Source: Micromonospora narathiwatensis (lineage in GTDB: Bacteria; Actinomycetota; Actinomycetes; Mycobacteriales; Micromonosporaceae). Taken from it: a stretch of 64,000 nucleotides of DNA. Each line of letters opens with the position of its first letter. Position 1 is the stretch's first letter. The notes under the pieces were generated by a model. That model did no database searches. It was not told the origin of the DNA and saw only the letters and a list, made by a program, of their open reading frames with translations. Location: positions 2,604,001 to 2,668,000 of the forward strand of contig NZ_LT594324.1 in the NCBI RefSeq assembly GCF_900089605.1, read 5' to 3'. The position numbers were made by a program, and so were the translations under genes. This document shows positions 35,837 through 43,311 of the stretch, piece after piece.

Positions 35837-35872
35837 GGCTACGAAAGCGCTTACGTAAGCGCTTTCGTAGCC
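35837..35872. promoter_or_regulatory. 36-bp perfect palindrome: double LacI-type operator
   Basis: An uninterrupted 36-bp palindrome made of GAAAGCGCTTAC and its complement back to back, with 6 more matching bases on each flank. It lies 65 nt before the rightward LacI gene. It could hold two repressor dimers on overlapping sites or one dimer in either register. It probably controls the LacI gene and, with the 35699 site, the divergent secreted-protein operon. Confidence 0.85.
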
Positions 35873-35936
35873 TATGCTGTGCCTTCCGCCACAGGCAAGA
35901 GCGCGGTGCGGATCAATGTTTCCGAGGGAGTCAAGG

Positions 35937-36977
35937 ATGCCCAGACCCGGTCCCCGGCTGCGCCTCGTCGACGTGGCGGAACGCGCCGGCGTCTCGCTGG
36001 CCACCGCCTCGCGCGCCCTGGCTGGCCGGGAGGGCGTCAGCGAGGAGGTCGCCGACCGCGTCCGGCAGGTCTCCCGCGAGCTGGGATACGTCGCCAACCC
36101 GTACGCCCGCACCCTCGCCGGCGGGGCCAGCTCCACCGTCGGCCTGATCGTCCACCAGATCGACGACCCGTACTTCTCCGAGATCGCCGGCGGGGTGATC
36201 GAACTCGCCGCCGCGGAAGGGCTGCTGGTCCAGATCGCCCACTCCGGCCGCGACCCCGACCACGAGCTGCGCCAACTGCGCCACCTCATCGCCCAGCGCG
36301 TCGGAATCATCCTGATCGCCGGGTCCGGCTACGACGACCAGCGCGTGGAGACCGAGGCGCGCACCGAACTCGCCGCGTACCAGCGCGGCGGCGGTCGGGT
36401 CGCCGTCATCGGCCGGCACACCCTGGGCGTCGACGCCGTCCTGCCCGACAACGAGGCCGGCGGCCGGGCGATCGGCACGCATCTGCTGGGGCTCGGACAC
36501 CGACGGATCGCCGTCGCCGCCGGGACCCCCGGACTGACCACGGTGACCGACCGGCTCGCCGGCGTGGCCGCCGCGCTCGCCGAACACGGGCTCACCCTCG
36601 ACGAGCTGCCCGTGGTGCACAGCGACTTCACCCGCGACGGTGGCCGGGTCGCGGCCGAGCGGATCCTGCGCGAACACCCGGAGAGCACGGCGATCATCGC
36701 CCTCAACGACGCGATGGCGATCGGCGTCCTGTCCGCCCTGCGGGCCCACCGCGTGCCGGTGCCCGAACGGATGTCGGTGGTCGGCTTCGACGACGTGTCG
36801 GTCGCCGCCGACCTCGCGCCGAGCCTCACCACGGTACGCCTGCCCATGACGCAGATGGGGCGCATGGCGCTCGGTCTCGCCCTCAAGCCCCGCACGAACC
36901 GTCCGCGCCGCCGGCCCACCGGCCAGACCCTGGTCGTACGCGACTCGACCGGCCCGGCCCCGCTCCCGCGCGACTGA
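35937..36977 (+). CDS. LacI-family transcriptional regulator
   Basis: A 346-aa LacI regulator with HTH (RLVDVAERAGVSLATASRAL), hinge (PYARTLAGG) and ligand domain (VGLIVHQIDDPYFSEIAGGV; SDFTRDGGRVAAERIL; GFDDVSVAADLAPSLTTVRL). It is a clear paralogue of the LacI at 23124: they share GGGRVAVI/VSRH, DAVLPDNEAG and the TRDGG segment. The ATG at 35937 follows a GGGAG Shine-Dalgarno. It diverges from the LamG/GSDH operon across 280 nt with two operators of the same type, so it is probably its repressor and autoregulated. Confidence 0.92.
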   Translation: MPRPGPRLRLVDVAERAGVSLATASRALAGREGVSEEVADRVRQVSRELGYVANPYARTLAGGASSTVGLIVHQIDDPYFSEIAGGVIELAAAEGLLVQIAHSGRDPDHELRQLRHLIAQRVGIILIAGSGYDDQRVETEARTELAAYQRGGGRVAVIGRHTLGVDAVLPDNEAGGRAIGTHLLGLGHRRIAVAAGTPGLTTVTDRLAGVAAALAEHGLTLDELPVVHSDFTRDGGRVAAERILREHPESTAIIALNDAMAIGVLSALRAHRVPVPERMSVVGFDDVSVAADLAPSLTTVRLPMTQMGRMALGLALKPRTNRPRRRPTGQTLVVRDSTGPAPLPRD

Positions 36978-37057
36978 TCCGGGGCGTCTGCCGCCCCGGG
37001 GACGGGACGAACCGGCGCCGGCGGGTTTCCCGTGCCGAGGCCCGGGAACGCACCGGC

Positions 37058-37366
37058 ATGGCCGATTCTTTCGTGGATGAAGACCTGGCGACGCTGCGGG
37101 CCATCGCGTACGCCGCCGGGATCCCGGACAGCGACCGGATGCCACACGACGACCTTGTCGCCGCGCTGCGCCGGGCCGGCCTGGCCGAGCCGACCGGCGG
37201 GCCGATCGACACCAGTTTGGCCGATCCGGGCGACCCCGGCACGGACGAGGGCACATACCACGGCCGGGGCGTGGGGCGACGCGAGTCCGTAGGCGGTCCG
37301 GCCGCGCAGACGGCGGCGTCCCGCGCGGGCACACCGAGACCGGGACGTTCGGGCACCGACCACTGA
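37058..37366 (+). CDS. Small acidic/polar protein of unknown function
   Basis: A 102-aa protein, not recognised. Residues 1-45 look like a folded helical segment (DEDLATLRAIAYAAGI, then MPHDDLVAALRRAGLAEP), resembling SAP-like or Rho-N-like small helical modules. The rest is low-complexity and rich in Gly, Asp and Thr. No signal peptide or membrane segment is seen. The ATG at 37058 is the first in-frame start giving the helical part. It precedes another small polar protein by 45 nt. Confidence 0.5.
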   Translation: MADSFVDEDLATLRAIAYAAGIPDSDRMPHDDLVAALRRAGLAEPTGGPIDTSLADPGDPGTDEGTYHGRGVGRRESVGGPAAQTAASRAGTPRPGRSGTDH

Positions 37367-37411
37367 CCGGCGCTGCCGACCAGTTTCGACAGCCACCACA
37401 CGGGAGGCGAC

Positions 37412-37696
37412 ATGAGCGACGACATCAACCGCGTGGCGAAGTCCCGAGCCAACCACCTGCCGGGCGAGACCGCGCACCGCAGCATCGACGACCGCGGCGT
37501 GACGCGGGGCCGTACCGGGGACTCCCGCACCGCCGGCCCACCGGACGGGACCGGCACGGCCTCCGGGGTGGAGGGCATGCCCCGCAGTGACCTGAACCTG
37601 GGCGACGAGAGCACCGGCGGCCGGGCCGCCGAGCAGGCGATCGGGGCCCTTCCCGAGGAGTCCGGCACCGAGATCGAGGACCGTACCCAACGGTGA
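37412..37696 (+). CDS. Small disordered hydrophilic protein
   Basis: A 94-aa protein rich in Gly, Asp, Arg and Thr, probably disordered. It starts MSDDINRVAKSRANHLPGE with a GGGAGG Shine-Dalgarno 5 nt upstream. No known domain. The composition resembles stress-associated hydrophilic proteins of actinomycetes, but that is inference. It is followed by a terminator. Confidence 0.55.
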   Translation: MSDDINRVAKSRANHLPGETAHRSIDDRGVTRGRTGDSRTAGPPDGTGTASGVEGMPRSDLNLGDESTGGRAAEQAIGALPEESGTEIEDRTQR

Positions 37697-37711
37697 CGGC
37701 ACGGCGTCGTA

Positions 37712-37736
37712 GGCGGCCCCGCTCAGCGGGGCCGCC
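37712..37736 (+). terminator. Hairpin terminator
   Basis: An 11-bp GC-rich perfect stem (37712-37722 with 37726-37736) with a 3-nt loop lies 16 nt after the small hydrophilic protein gene. Confidence 0.7.
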
Positions 37737-37772
37737 CGCGTCGCGTTGCCGTACGTTCCCTACCCTGGCGGC

Positions 37773-38240
37773 ATGCTGTCGCAGGTCAAGGGCCTGTCCC
37801 GCCACTTCACCGAGGAGCGCCTGCGCGCCTACCTGGTCAGCCGATCGGCCCGCCGCGACGACGGCTGCCTGATCGTGCGCGGATACGGCGACCGGCGCGG
37901 CAGCCACCAGAAACTGGCCGGACGGGCGTGGGCGCACATCGCCGCGTACGTGGTGTTCGTCGGCGGCTACGACCCCGACCTGGACGTCGACCAGCGGTGC
38001 GGCGTGCCGGACTGCATCGAGCCCACCCACCTGCGCCAGGTGAGCCGGGCGGAGAACTGCCGCACCCGCCGGCGCGGCGACCGGTGCCGCAACGGGCACG
38101 ACCGGGAGGTCGACGAGGCGACCGGCCGCTACCGGCGGGTGTGCCGGATCTGCAACCAGCAGGCCCAGCGACGCTGGCGGGAACGACAGGCCGCCGAGGT
38201 CGCGCAGGCCCGGGCCCGGCACGGCCGCGACCCGGTCTGA
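37773..38240 (+). CDS. HNH endonuclease-like protein
   Basis: A 155-aa protein with an HNH_3-type core: AHIAAYVVFVGGYDPD (first His), DQRCGVPDCIEPTHLRQVSRAEN (C-x4-C, His, Asn), then a second zinc-binding part CRNGHD...CRICNQQ with four Cys. The layout matches phage-type and homing HNH nucleases acting on DNA. No mobile-element partner is visible beside it. The ATG at 37773 is 6 nt after TACCCT, consistent with a leaderless mRNA. An upstream start at 37746 is less likely. Confidence 0.78.
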   Translation: MLSQVKGLSRHFTEERLRAYLVSRSARRDDGCLIVRGYGDRRGSHQKLAGRAWAHIAAYVVFVGGYDPDLDVDQRCGVPDCIEPTHLRQVSRAENCRTRRRGDRCRNGHDREVDEATGRYRRVCRICNQQAQRRWRERQAAEVAQARARHGRDPV

Positions 38241-38354
38241 CCCGCCTCTGTCATCCACACCGAAGCACATGGGACCACGCGGCAATCTGCCGGCGCCGCC
38301 GAGCGGCACGGCGACCCCGGTGGCGAACGCGGCTGGCGAACAGGTGTCGACGGG

Positions 38355-38729
38355 TCAGTCCGGTGGTCTTCGCTCCTCCCGGGTGTCGGTGGTCTCGACG
38401 CGGGCGATGAGCAGCTTGAGCCGCGCGATCTGATCGGCGAGCGCGGTGTCGCCGGCAGCGGTGAGCGTGATCCAGGTCCGGCCGCGCTTTCCGGCGTAGC
38501 CCTTCTCGACCTCGATCAGCCCGGCAGCCTCCAGCACGCTCAGGTGCTTGGAGAGGTTCCCGGCGGTCAGGTCCAGCTGCGTGCGCAGGTAGCCGAACTC
38601 CGCCCGGCGCGCCTCGTGCGCGATCGTGAGAATGCCCAGCCGCACCCGCTGGTGCACCACCTCGTCCAGCCCGGTGACCGGGTGGCTGGCTGGCTCGTAC
38701 GGGTCCGGGGCCCCGGCCTCGGTGGTCAC
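38355..38729 (-). CDS. Winged-helix transcriptional regulator
   Basis: A 124-aa single-domain regulator. The winged helix spans about residues 20-95 (VRLGILTIAHEARRAEFGYL, LTAGNLSKHLSVLEAAGLIEVEKG, then the wing GKRGRTWITLTAAG) and resembles the ArsR/MarR-like HTH_34 type. The GTG start overlaps the stop of the upstream membrane-protein gene by 4 nt, a pairing common for this regulator type in actinomycetes. It may control its own operon in response to a signal tied to the membrane protein. Confidence 0.85.
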   Translation of the reverse strand: MTTEAGAPDPYEPASHPVTGLDEVVHQRVRLGILTIAHEARRAEFGYLRTQLDLTAGNLSKHLSVLEAAGLIEVEKGYAGKRGRTWITLTAAGDTALADQIARLKLLIARVETTDTREERRPPD

Positions 38730-39400
38730 CGGCGCCGCCGCCCGGCCAGCGCGAAGCCGATCGCGCCCAGCAGCAGCACGGTGCCGTTGATGATCTGCTG
38801 CGGCAGGAACGACGCGCGGAATGCGCCCCAGTGCCAGCCGAAGTCGATCGGCACCAGCACCACCGTCAGGTAGCCCAGGGTGAACACCAGCAGCCTTACG
38901 TTGCGTTCCAACCGGGCCAGCACCAGCAGTGCCACCCCGATCGTGCCCCACGGTGCGATCAGCCGGTCCAGCACGAGCACCCAGTACGGGAACTGGTGCG
39001 GGTGGGTCGGGAAGTACAGGCGTGCCGCCACCCAGGCGGCGGTGAACAGGACGGTCAGCGCGACGCCGGTGAGCGCGTACGGCGTCACCCTGGCGCCCAG
39101 CCCCCGTGCCCGGGCGACCCGTACATAGCAGACGGCGATCGCCGCGTACGCCAGCAGCAGCGCCGGCGGCCAGTAGTACAGCACGCCTTGACGCGAGAAC
39201 TGGCACGCGGTGCCGTCGCCTACGCAGTGGAAGACGACGAAATACCAGTCGAACGGGATCCCGACGAAGGTCACCGCGGCCAACACCAGCAGCGCGAACC
39301 AGGTCACCCGCTGGTCGACCCGCACCCGGCGGGCGAGGCCCCGCACCTCCGACAACAGCCGGCTTGGATCGCCGCCGGCGGGCACTGATTCAGCAGTCAT
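38726..39400 (-). CDS. Multi-spanning membrane protein of unknown function
   Basis: A 224-aa protein with a soluble N-terminus (about 30 residues) and six hydrophobic segments. Tyr/Trp-rich loops are seen (FDWYFVVFHCVGDGTACQFS; FPTHPHQFPYW). No family was recognised. The two Cys in the first external loop could form a disulphide. It is translationally coupled to a downstream winged-helix regulator, the usual layout of a membrane protein with its own repressor. The ATG at 39400 is the start, and nothing conserved lies upstream. Confidence 0.7.
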   Translation of the reverse strand: MTAESVPAGGDPSRLLSEVRGLARRVRVDQRVTWFALLVLAAVTFVGIPFDWYFVVFHCVGDGTACQFSRQGVLYYWPPALLLAYAAIAVCYVRVARARGLGARVTPYALTGVALTVLFTAAWVAARLYFPTHPHQFPYWVLVLDRLIAPWGTIGVALLVLARLERNVRLLVFTLGYLTVVLVPIDFGWHWGAFRASFLPQQIINGTVLLLGAIGFALAGRRRR

Positions 39401-39840
39401 GCCAACAGGTTTCCACAGCAAACCTGTTTGCGCTAGCGCCCTCCGGCAGTCGAGGCTGAAGGCGCCCGGGCTCCACCGGCGTCGGCCCGCGCGCAGCCGC
39501 TGCCCGAGGAGGGTCAGCTCCACCCGCCCGCGCGTACCGGACCCGAAGGCGTAGGCGTCCAGTCGACGTGCCGGCGGCACCGTTCGCCGTCGAGGTCGCC
39601 GCAGCCTTGATGGCTGACTCGGTCGCTCCTCGCCCACACCATCCTGACGCCTTATGCACAAGAACTGTCATTATGATGTAGTGCCGGAATGTCCGTATCT
39701 GTCCGAACCAATTACAAGATTGTCATTACCGATAATCCAATAATCAGGGCCGAGGGCTCGGATGGTGTGGTGGACGCACCTGGGTTCGCTGGCACGTCCA
39801 CCACGTGCCCCTGACCCGCCTGCTACGCCGACGAGTTCGG
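39401..39840. other. Intergenic region with an AT-rich island
   Basis: About 440 nt without a convincing gene. Around 39661-39747 the G+C content falls to about 39% (34 of 87), against over 70% in the flanks. TGTCATTA occurs at 39666 and again at 39721 (55 bp apart), and ATAATC twice near 39732-39745. A 10-bp perfect inverted repeat with an 18-nt loop follows (39767-39776 with 39795-39804). It could be a foreign remnant or a nucleoid-protein/regulator binding region. Confidence 0.55.
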
Positions 39841-40605
39841 CTAGGAGCGGACGGCGGTGGGCTTCCGGTTCGCGATCAGGGCGGCCACGATCCGGGGCAG
39901 GGCCTCCCCGATCGGTTCCCGCACCACCTCGTCGGCGAGGTCGTCGTACGGCGTCTCGTCCCGGTTCACGATCACCAGCCGCGCGCCGGCGCGGACCGCC
40001 ACGGAACACAGCGAGGCTGCCGGCTCCACCAGCAGCGAGCTGCCCACGGCCAGCAGCAGCTGCGCCGCTGTGGCGATCTGCCGGGCCTGGTCGAGAACCC
40101 GCGCGTCGAGGTGCTCCCCGAACAGCACCACGGCCAGTTTCAGGATGCCCCCGCAGGCGTCGCAGCGCGGGTCGGAGTGGCCCATCCTAACCCGGAGCAG
40201 CGTACGTTCGGTGTCGGTGCGGATGTGGCAGCCGGTGCACCGCACGGCACGGATCGTGCCGTGCAGCTCGAGGACCTTGCGCGCCGGCAGGCCCGCCCGC
40301 TGGTGCAGCCCGTCGACGTTCTGGGTGAGCACCCGGACCGCCGTGCCGGACCCGTCCAGCTCCGCCAGCGCGCGGTGCGCCCCGTTGGGCTCGGCGAGCC
40401 AGGCGGAGTGCCCGGCGTAGGTGTCCCAGAACCGGGCCCGCAGCGCGGGATCGGCCAGGAACCCGTCGTACGTGAAGGCCCGCGCCGCGGCCGGGTCCCG
40501 GGTCCAGATTCCGTTCGGACCGCGATAGTCCGGCACGCCGGAGTCGGTGGAGATGCCCGCGCCGGTCAGTACCGCCACCCGCGTGATCCCCCGCGTCCAC
40601 TCCAT
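39841..40605 (-). CDS. NAD-dependent protein deacylase (sirtuin)
   Basis: A 254-aa Sir2-family enzyme that removes acyl groups from protein lysines using NAD+. Motifs: LTGAGIST (residues 13-20), TQNVDGLH (94-101), catalytic His115 in LELHGT, and the zinc site Cys123, Cys126, Cys148, Cys151. No Ala-Tyr-Arg desuccinylase motif stands out, so acetyl-lysine is the likeliest target. The ATG at 40605 is 7 nt after a TACGAT hexamer, consistent with a leaderless mRNA. It diverges from the DinB-like gene. Confidence 0.93.
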   Translation of the reverse strand: MEWTRGITRVAVLTGAGISTDSGVPDYRGPNGIWTRDPAAARAFTYDGFLADPALRARFWDTYAGHSAWLAEPNGAHRALAELDGSGTAVRVLTQNVDGLHQRAGLPARKVLELHGTIRAVRCTGCHIRTDTERTLLRVRMGHSDPRCDACGGILKLAVVLFGEHLDARVLDQARQIATAAQLLLAVGSSLLVEPAASLCSVAVRAGARLVIVNRDETPYDDLADEVVREPIGEALPRIVAALIANRKPTAVRS

Positions 40606-40702
40606 GCGCGTGATCGTAGGGAGCCGCCGAATGCCCGGCGAGCGCATTTCGGGCCGGAAGGCCGGGTGGCCGGCCGCGGCGGCTGCTGGCATGGTCGACG
40701 CC

Positions 40703-41278
40703 ATGACAGGGATGACCGGGGCGCACGTACGGGCGGCCGCCGCCGAGATGAACCGGGTGCTGCGCCCCGCCGTGGACGGCGACTGGACCGTGGCGGCCAC
40801 GGATCTGACCTGGTCGTGCTGGACGACCGCCGCGCACGTGGCCCATGACCTGCTCGCCTACGCGGCCCAGCTCACCGGCCGGCCGGTCGACGGATACCTC
40901 CCCCTCGATCTGCGGGTACGCGCCGACGCGGCACCGGCCGACCTGCTGACCGTGGTGACCGCGAGCGCCGGGCTGCTCGCCGCCGCCGTCGACGGTGCCG
41001 ACCCGCAGGCCCGGGCCTGGCACTGGGGACCGTGTGACCCGGGCGGCTTCGCGGCGATGGGGATCGCGGAGACTCTGCTGCACACCCGGGACATCACCGG
41101 CGGCCTGCGGCTGGACTGGTCGCCGCCGCCGGAACCGTGCGCCGGGGTGCTGGGCCGGCTGTTCCCGGACGCGCCGGGCGGCGACCCGGTGGCGGTGCTG
41201 CTCTGGATGACCGGCCGGGCTCCGCTGGGCGACCGGCCACGGCGTACCGCGTGGACCTGGCGGGCCGCGCTCGGCTGA
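40703..41278 (+). CDS. DinB/mycothiol-dependent maleylpyruvate isomerase-like protein
   Basis: A 191-aa four-helix-bundle protein of the MDMPI_N/DinB-like superfamily. The N-terminal helix AHVRAAAAEMNRVLRP is followed by DLTWSCWTTAAHVAHDLLAY with the metal-binding His, and a later His in IAETLLHTRDI. Such proteins in actinomycetes are mycothiol-linked transferases or isomerases, and the substrate is unknown. The ATG at 40703 follows a CATGGT hexamer by 7 nt. ATGs at 40691 and 40712 are alternatives. It converges on the DUF1992 gene with a 6-nt gap. Confidence 0.75.
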   Translation: MTGMTGAHVRAAAAEMNRVLRPAVDGDWTVAATDLTWSCWTTAAHVAHDLLAYAAQLTGRPVDGYLPLDLRVRADAAPADLLTVVTASAGLLAAAVDGADPQARAWHWGPCDPGGFAAMGIAETLLHTRDITGGLRLDWSPPPEPCAGVLGRLFPDAPGGDPVAVLLWMTGRAPLGDRPRRTAWTWRAALG

Positions 41279-41284
41279 GGCAGG

Positions 41285-41779
41285 TCAGCGCCGACGCCAG
41301 GGCAACCGCCAGCGCCGACGCTCGGCACGGCCGGTCACGGTGGCGGTGGCGGTGGCGACACGTTCGGCGGCGGCCCGTTCGCGTTCCTCCCGCCAGCGTC
41401 GGACGGTCTCCTCCACGTTCACGGGACGGACCACCACCCGGGGTCCGCTCGGTGAACGCAGGAATTCCACGATCTCCTGGTTCAACGCGGTGATCACCCC
41501 GCGCACCGACTCCTCGGTCGGCAGGTCCCGCAGTTCGCCGGGCAACCGCTCCACGCGGCGGCGCAGCTGCAACGGGGTGGGCAGCAGCAGGTCACCCGGG
41601 ATCCGCTCCCGCTCCAGGAAGCTCTTGATCCACCACGACTCGTCGTAGGGCAGGTCGCGCCCCGGGATCGGTTTGCCCGCGCCCGGCAGGTTGTCGAACT
41701 CGCCGCGCTCCTGGGCCGAGCGGATCTGCGCCTCGACCGCCGCCTCCCAGCCAGTCACCACCGCCGTCACCTCCCGCAC
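41285..41779 (-). CDS. DUF1992 (DnaJ-homologue subfamily C member 28-like) protein
   Basis: A 164-aa protein with a DUF1992 domain: VEAQIRSAQERGEFDNLPGAGKPI, DESWWIKSFLERERIP and PTPLQLRRRVERLP are family hallmarks. The function is unknown. The C-terminus is Arg-rich and ends RRRWRLPWRRR, which could bind membrane or nucleic acid. The GTG at 41779 was taken as start (VREVTAVVTGWEAAVE). The open frame continues upstream without conserved content. It is transcribed in the same direction as the GNAT gene, 49 nt apart. Confidence 0.8.
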   Translation of the reverse strand: MREVTAVVTGWEAAVEAQIRSAQERGEFDNLPGAGKPIPGRDLPYDESWWIKSFLERERIPGDLLLPTPLQLRRRVERLPGELRDLPTEESVRGVITALNQEIVEFLRSPSGPRVVVRPVNVEETVRRWREERERAAAERVATATATVTGRAERRRWRLPWRRR

Positions 41780-41828
41780 CCACCGTATCCGCCGGTCCCG
41801 GACGGCGGCACGCCCCGGCAGGAGCCGG

Positions 41829-42377
41829 TCACGCCAGGTGGCGGACGTGCCGGTGGCCGTCGCGGGGGAACGGCGGCCGGGCCGGCAGCACCTCCTGGAA
41901 GACGTATCCGCTCTTCTCCGCCACCCGGCAGGAGGCGGGGTTGTCGATCTGGTGCAGCAGTTCGAGGCGGGCCAGCCCGCCGGCGGCGAAGCGGGCGAAC
42001 GCCCAGTCGCTGACGGCGTCGACCGCCCGGGGCGCGACGCCGCGGCCCCGGGCGGTCGCCGCCGTCCAGTAGCCCACCTCGGCGTACGGTCGCCCGGGCG
42101 TGACCTCCTTGAGCAGTACGTGCGCCACCAGCCGTTCCCCCGCGGGCGTCGGCTCCAGCACGGCGAAGCTGAACCGACGGTCGGCCGCCCAGCCCTGTCG
42201 GCTGCGGCGCAGGAACGCCCGGGCGTCGGACGGGGTGTCCACCGGTTGTTGGGTCCAGTTCCGCAGCACCGGGTCCTGGTACGCGGCCAGCAGCGCGCCG
42301 GCGTCGCCGACACGCCACGGCCGCAGCAGCAGACCGGGCGCGGACGGGGTGGGCGCGGCGTGCAACACGATCGACAT
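41829..42377 (-). CDS. GNAT family N-acetyltransferase (RimJ/RimL-like)
   Basis: A 182-aa acetyltransferase of the RimJ/L type: LLLRPWRVGDAGALLAAYQD at the start, VGYWTAATARGRGVAPRAVDAV as the acetyl-CoA loop, and LELLHQIDNPASCRVAEKSGY as motif B. The target could be a ribosomal-protein N-terminus or a small amine. The ATG at 42377 starts the conserved part. Confidence 0.85.
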   Translation of the reverse strand: MSIVLHAAPTPSAPGLLLRPWRVGDAGALLAAYQDPVLRNWTQQPVDTPSDARAFLRRSRQGWAADRRFSFAVLEPTPAGERLVAHVLLKEVTPGRPYAEVGYWTAATARGRGVAPRAVDAVSDWAFARFAAGGLARLELLHQIDNPASCRVAEKSGYVFQEVLPARPPFPRDGHRHVRHLA

Positions 42378-42588
42378 GTCGGTAGTCTGGCCCGCCCCGC
42401 CGCTCGTGGCGACCCCGCTCGGGCCGGCGGCGCGGTGGCGGCTCGCCGCCGTCCGGCGGCTGATCGACCGGCTGACTGGCGGAATCCTGCTGGCCCTCCG
42501 AGCACTGACCGCGCTGACGTGACGCGGATAACCGCCGGTGCGGCCGGCGGGGCGTAGGGTCGGGCGGACGGGCACGGGGGAGGACACA

Positions 42589-43239
42589 TTGGTCACGGTC
42601 GGCGCGGTGCTGGGGATCGCCCTGGTGGCGTTGGGTCTGGTGCTCACGCCCGGCCCGAACATGGTCTACCTGGTGTCCCGGTCGGTCACCCAGGGCCGGC
42701 GGGCCGGGCTCGTGTCGCTGCTCGGCGTGGCCGTCGGCTTCCTGGTCTACCTGGGCGCGGCGGTCGCCGGGATCGCCACGGTGTTCATGCTGGTCCCTCC
42801 GCTGTACGTGGCGGTGAAGCTGGCCGGGGCGGCGTACCTGCTGTGGCTGGCCTGGCAGGCGCTGCGCCCGGGCGGCCGGTCGGCGTTCGCCCCGGCACCG
42901 CTGCCGCCGGACCGGCCTCGGCGGCTGTTCACCATGGGTCTGGTCACCAACCTGCTCAATCCGAAGATCGCCATCCTGTACGTGTCGCTGCTGCCGCAGT
43001 TCATCGACCCGGCGCGCGGCCACGTAGCGGTGCAGAGCCTGCTGTTGGGGCTGACCCAGATCAGCATCGCGCTGACCGTGAACGGGCTGATCGTGCTCAC
43101 CGCCGGCACGGTGTCGGCGTTCCTGACCCGGCGCCCGGCGTGGGCACGGGCGCAGCGGTACGTGATGGGCAGCGTGCTGGCCGGTCTTGCGATCCGCATC
43201 GCCGCCGACCGCTCCCGCGCCGCCGTCGCCACCCCCTGA
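42589..43239 (+). CDS. LysE/RhtB-family exporter
   Basis: A 216-aa membrane protein with five to six hydrophobic segments and the family pattern LTPGPNMVYLVSRSVTQGRRAGLVSLLGV near the N-terminus and TNLLNPKIAILYVSLLPQF in the middle. Members export amino acids or other small molecules. No ATG or GTG fits the start. A TTG at 42589 has a GGGGGAGGA Shine-Dalgarno 7 nt upstream and gives the expected N-terminus (the next residues are VTVGAVLG), so a TTG start is proposed. Confidence 0.85.
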   Translation: MVTVGAVLGIALVALGLVLTPGPNMVYLVSRSVTQGRRAGLVSLLGVAVGFLVYLGAAVAGIATVFMLVPPLYVAVKLAGAAYLLWLAWQALRPGGRSAFAPAPLPPDRPRRLFTMGLVTNLLNPKIAILYVSLLPQFIDPARGHVAVQSLLLGLTQISIALTVNGLIVLTAGTVSAFLTRRPAWARAQRYVMGSVLAGLAIRIAADRSRAAVATP

Positions 43240-43311
43240 CCGGCGCCGGCTGCCGCGCCCGCCTCGCGTCGAGCGGGCCGGCGACGGTGCTCGAGTCGGA
43301 CCGGGGCCGCC

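Noticed and set aside
39671..40009. Leftward open frame ending in the AT-rich island, with a protein-like C-terminus
   Set aside because: Most of it overlaps sir2 in another frame and reads as low-complexity Arg/Gly. Only the last 30 codons look natural, which is not enough for a gene call.
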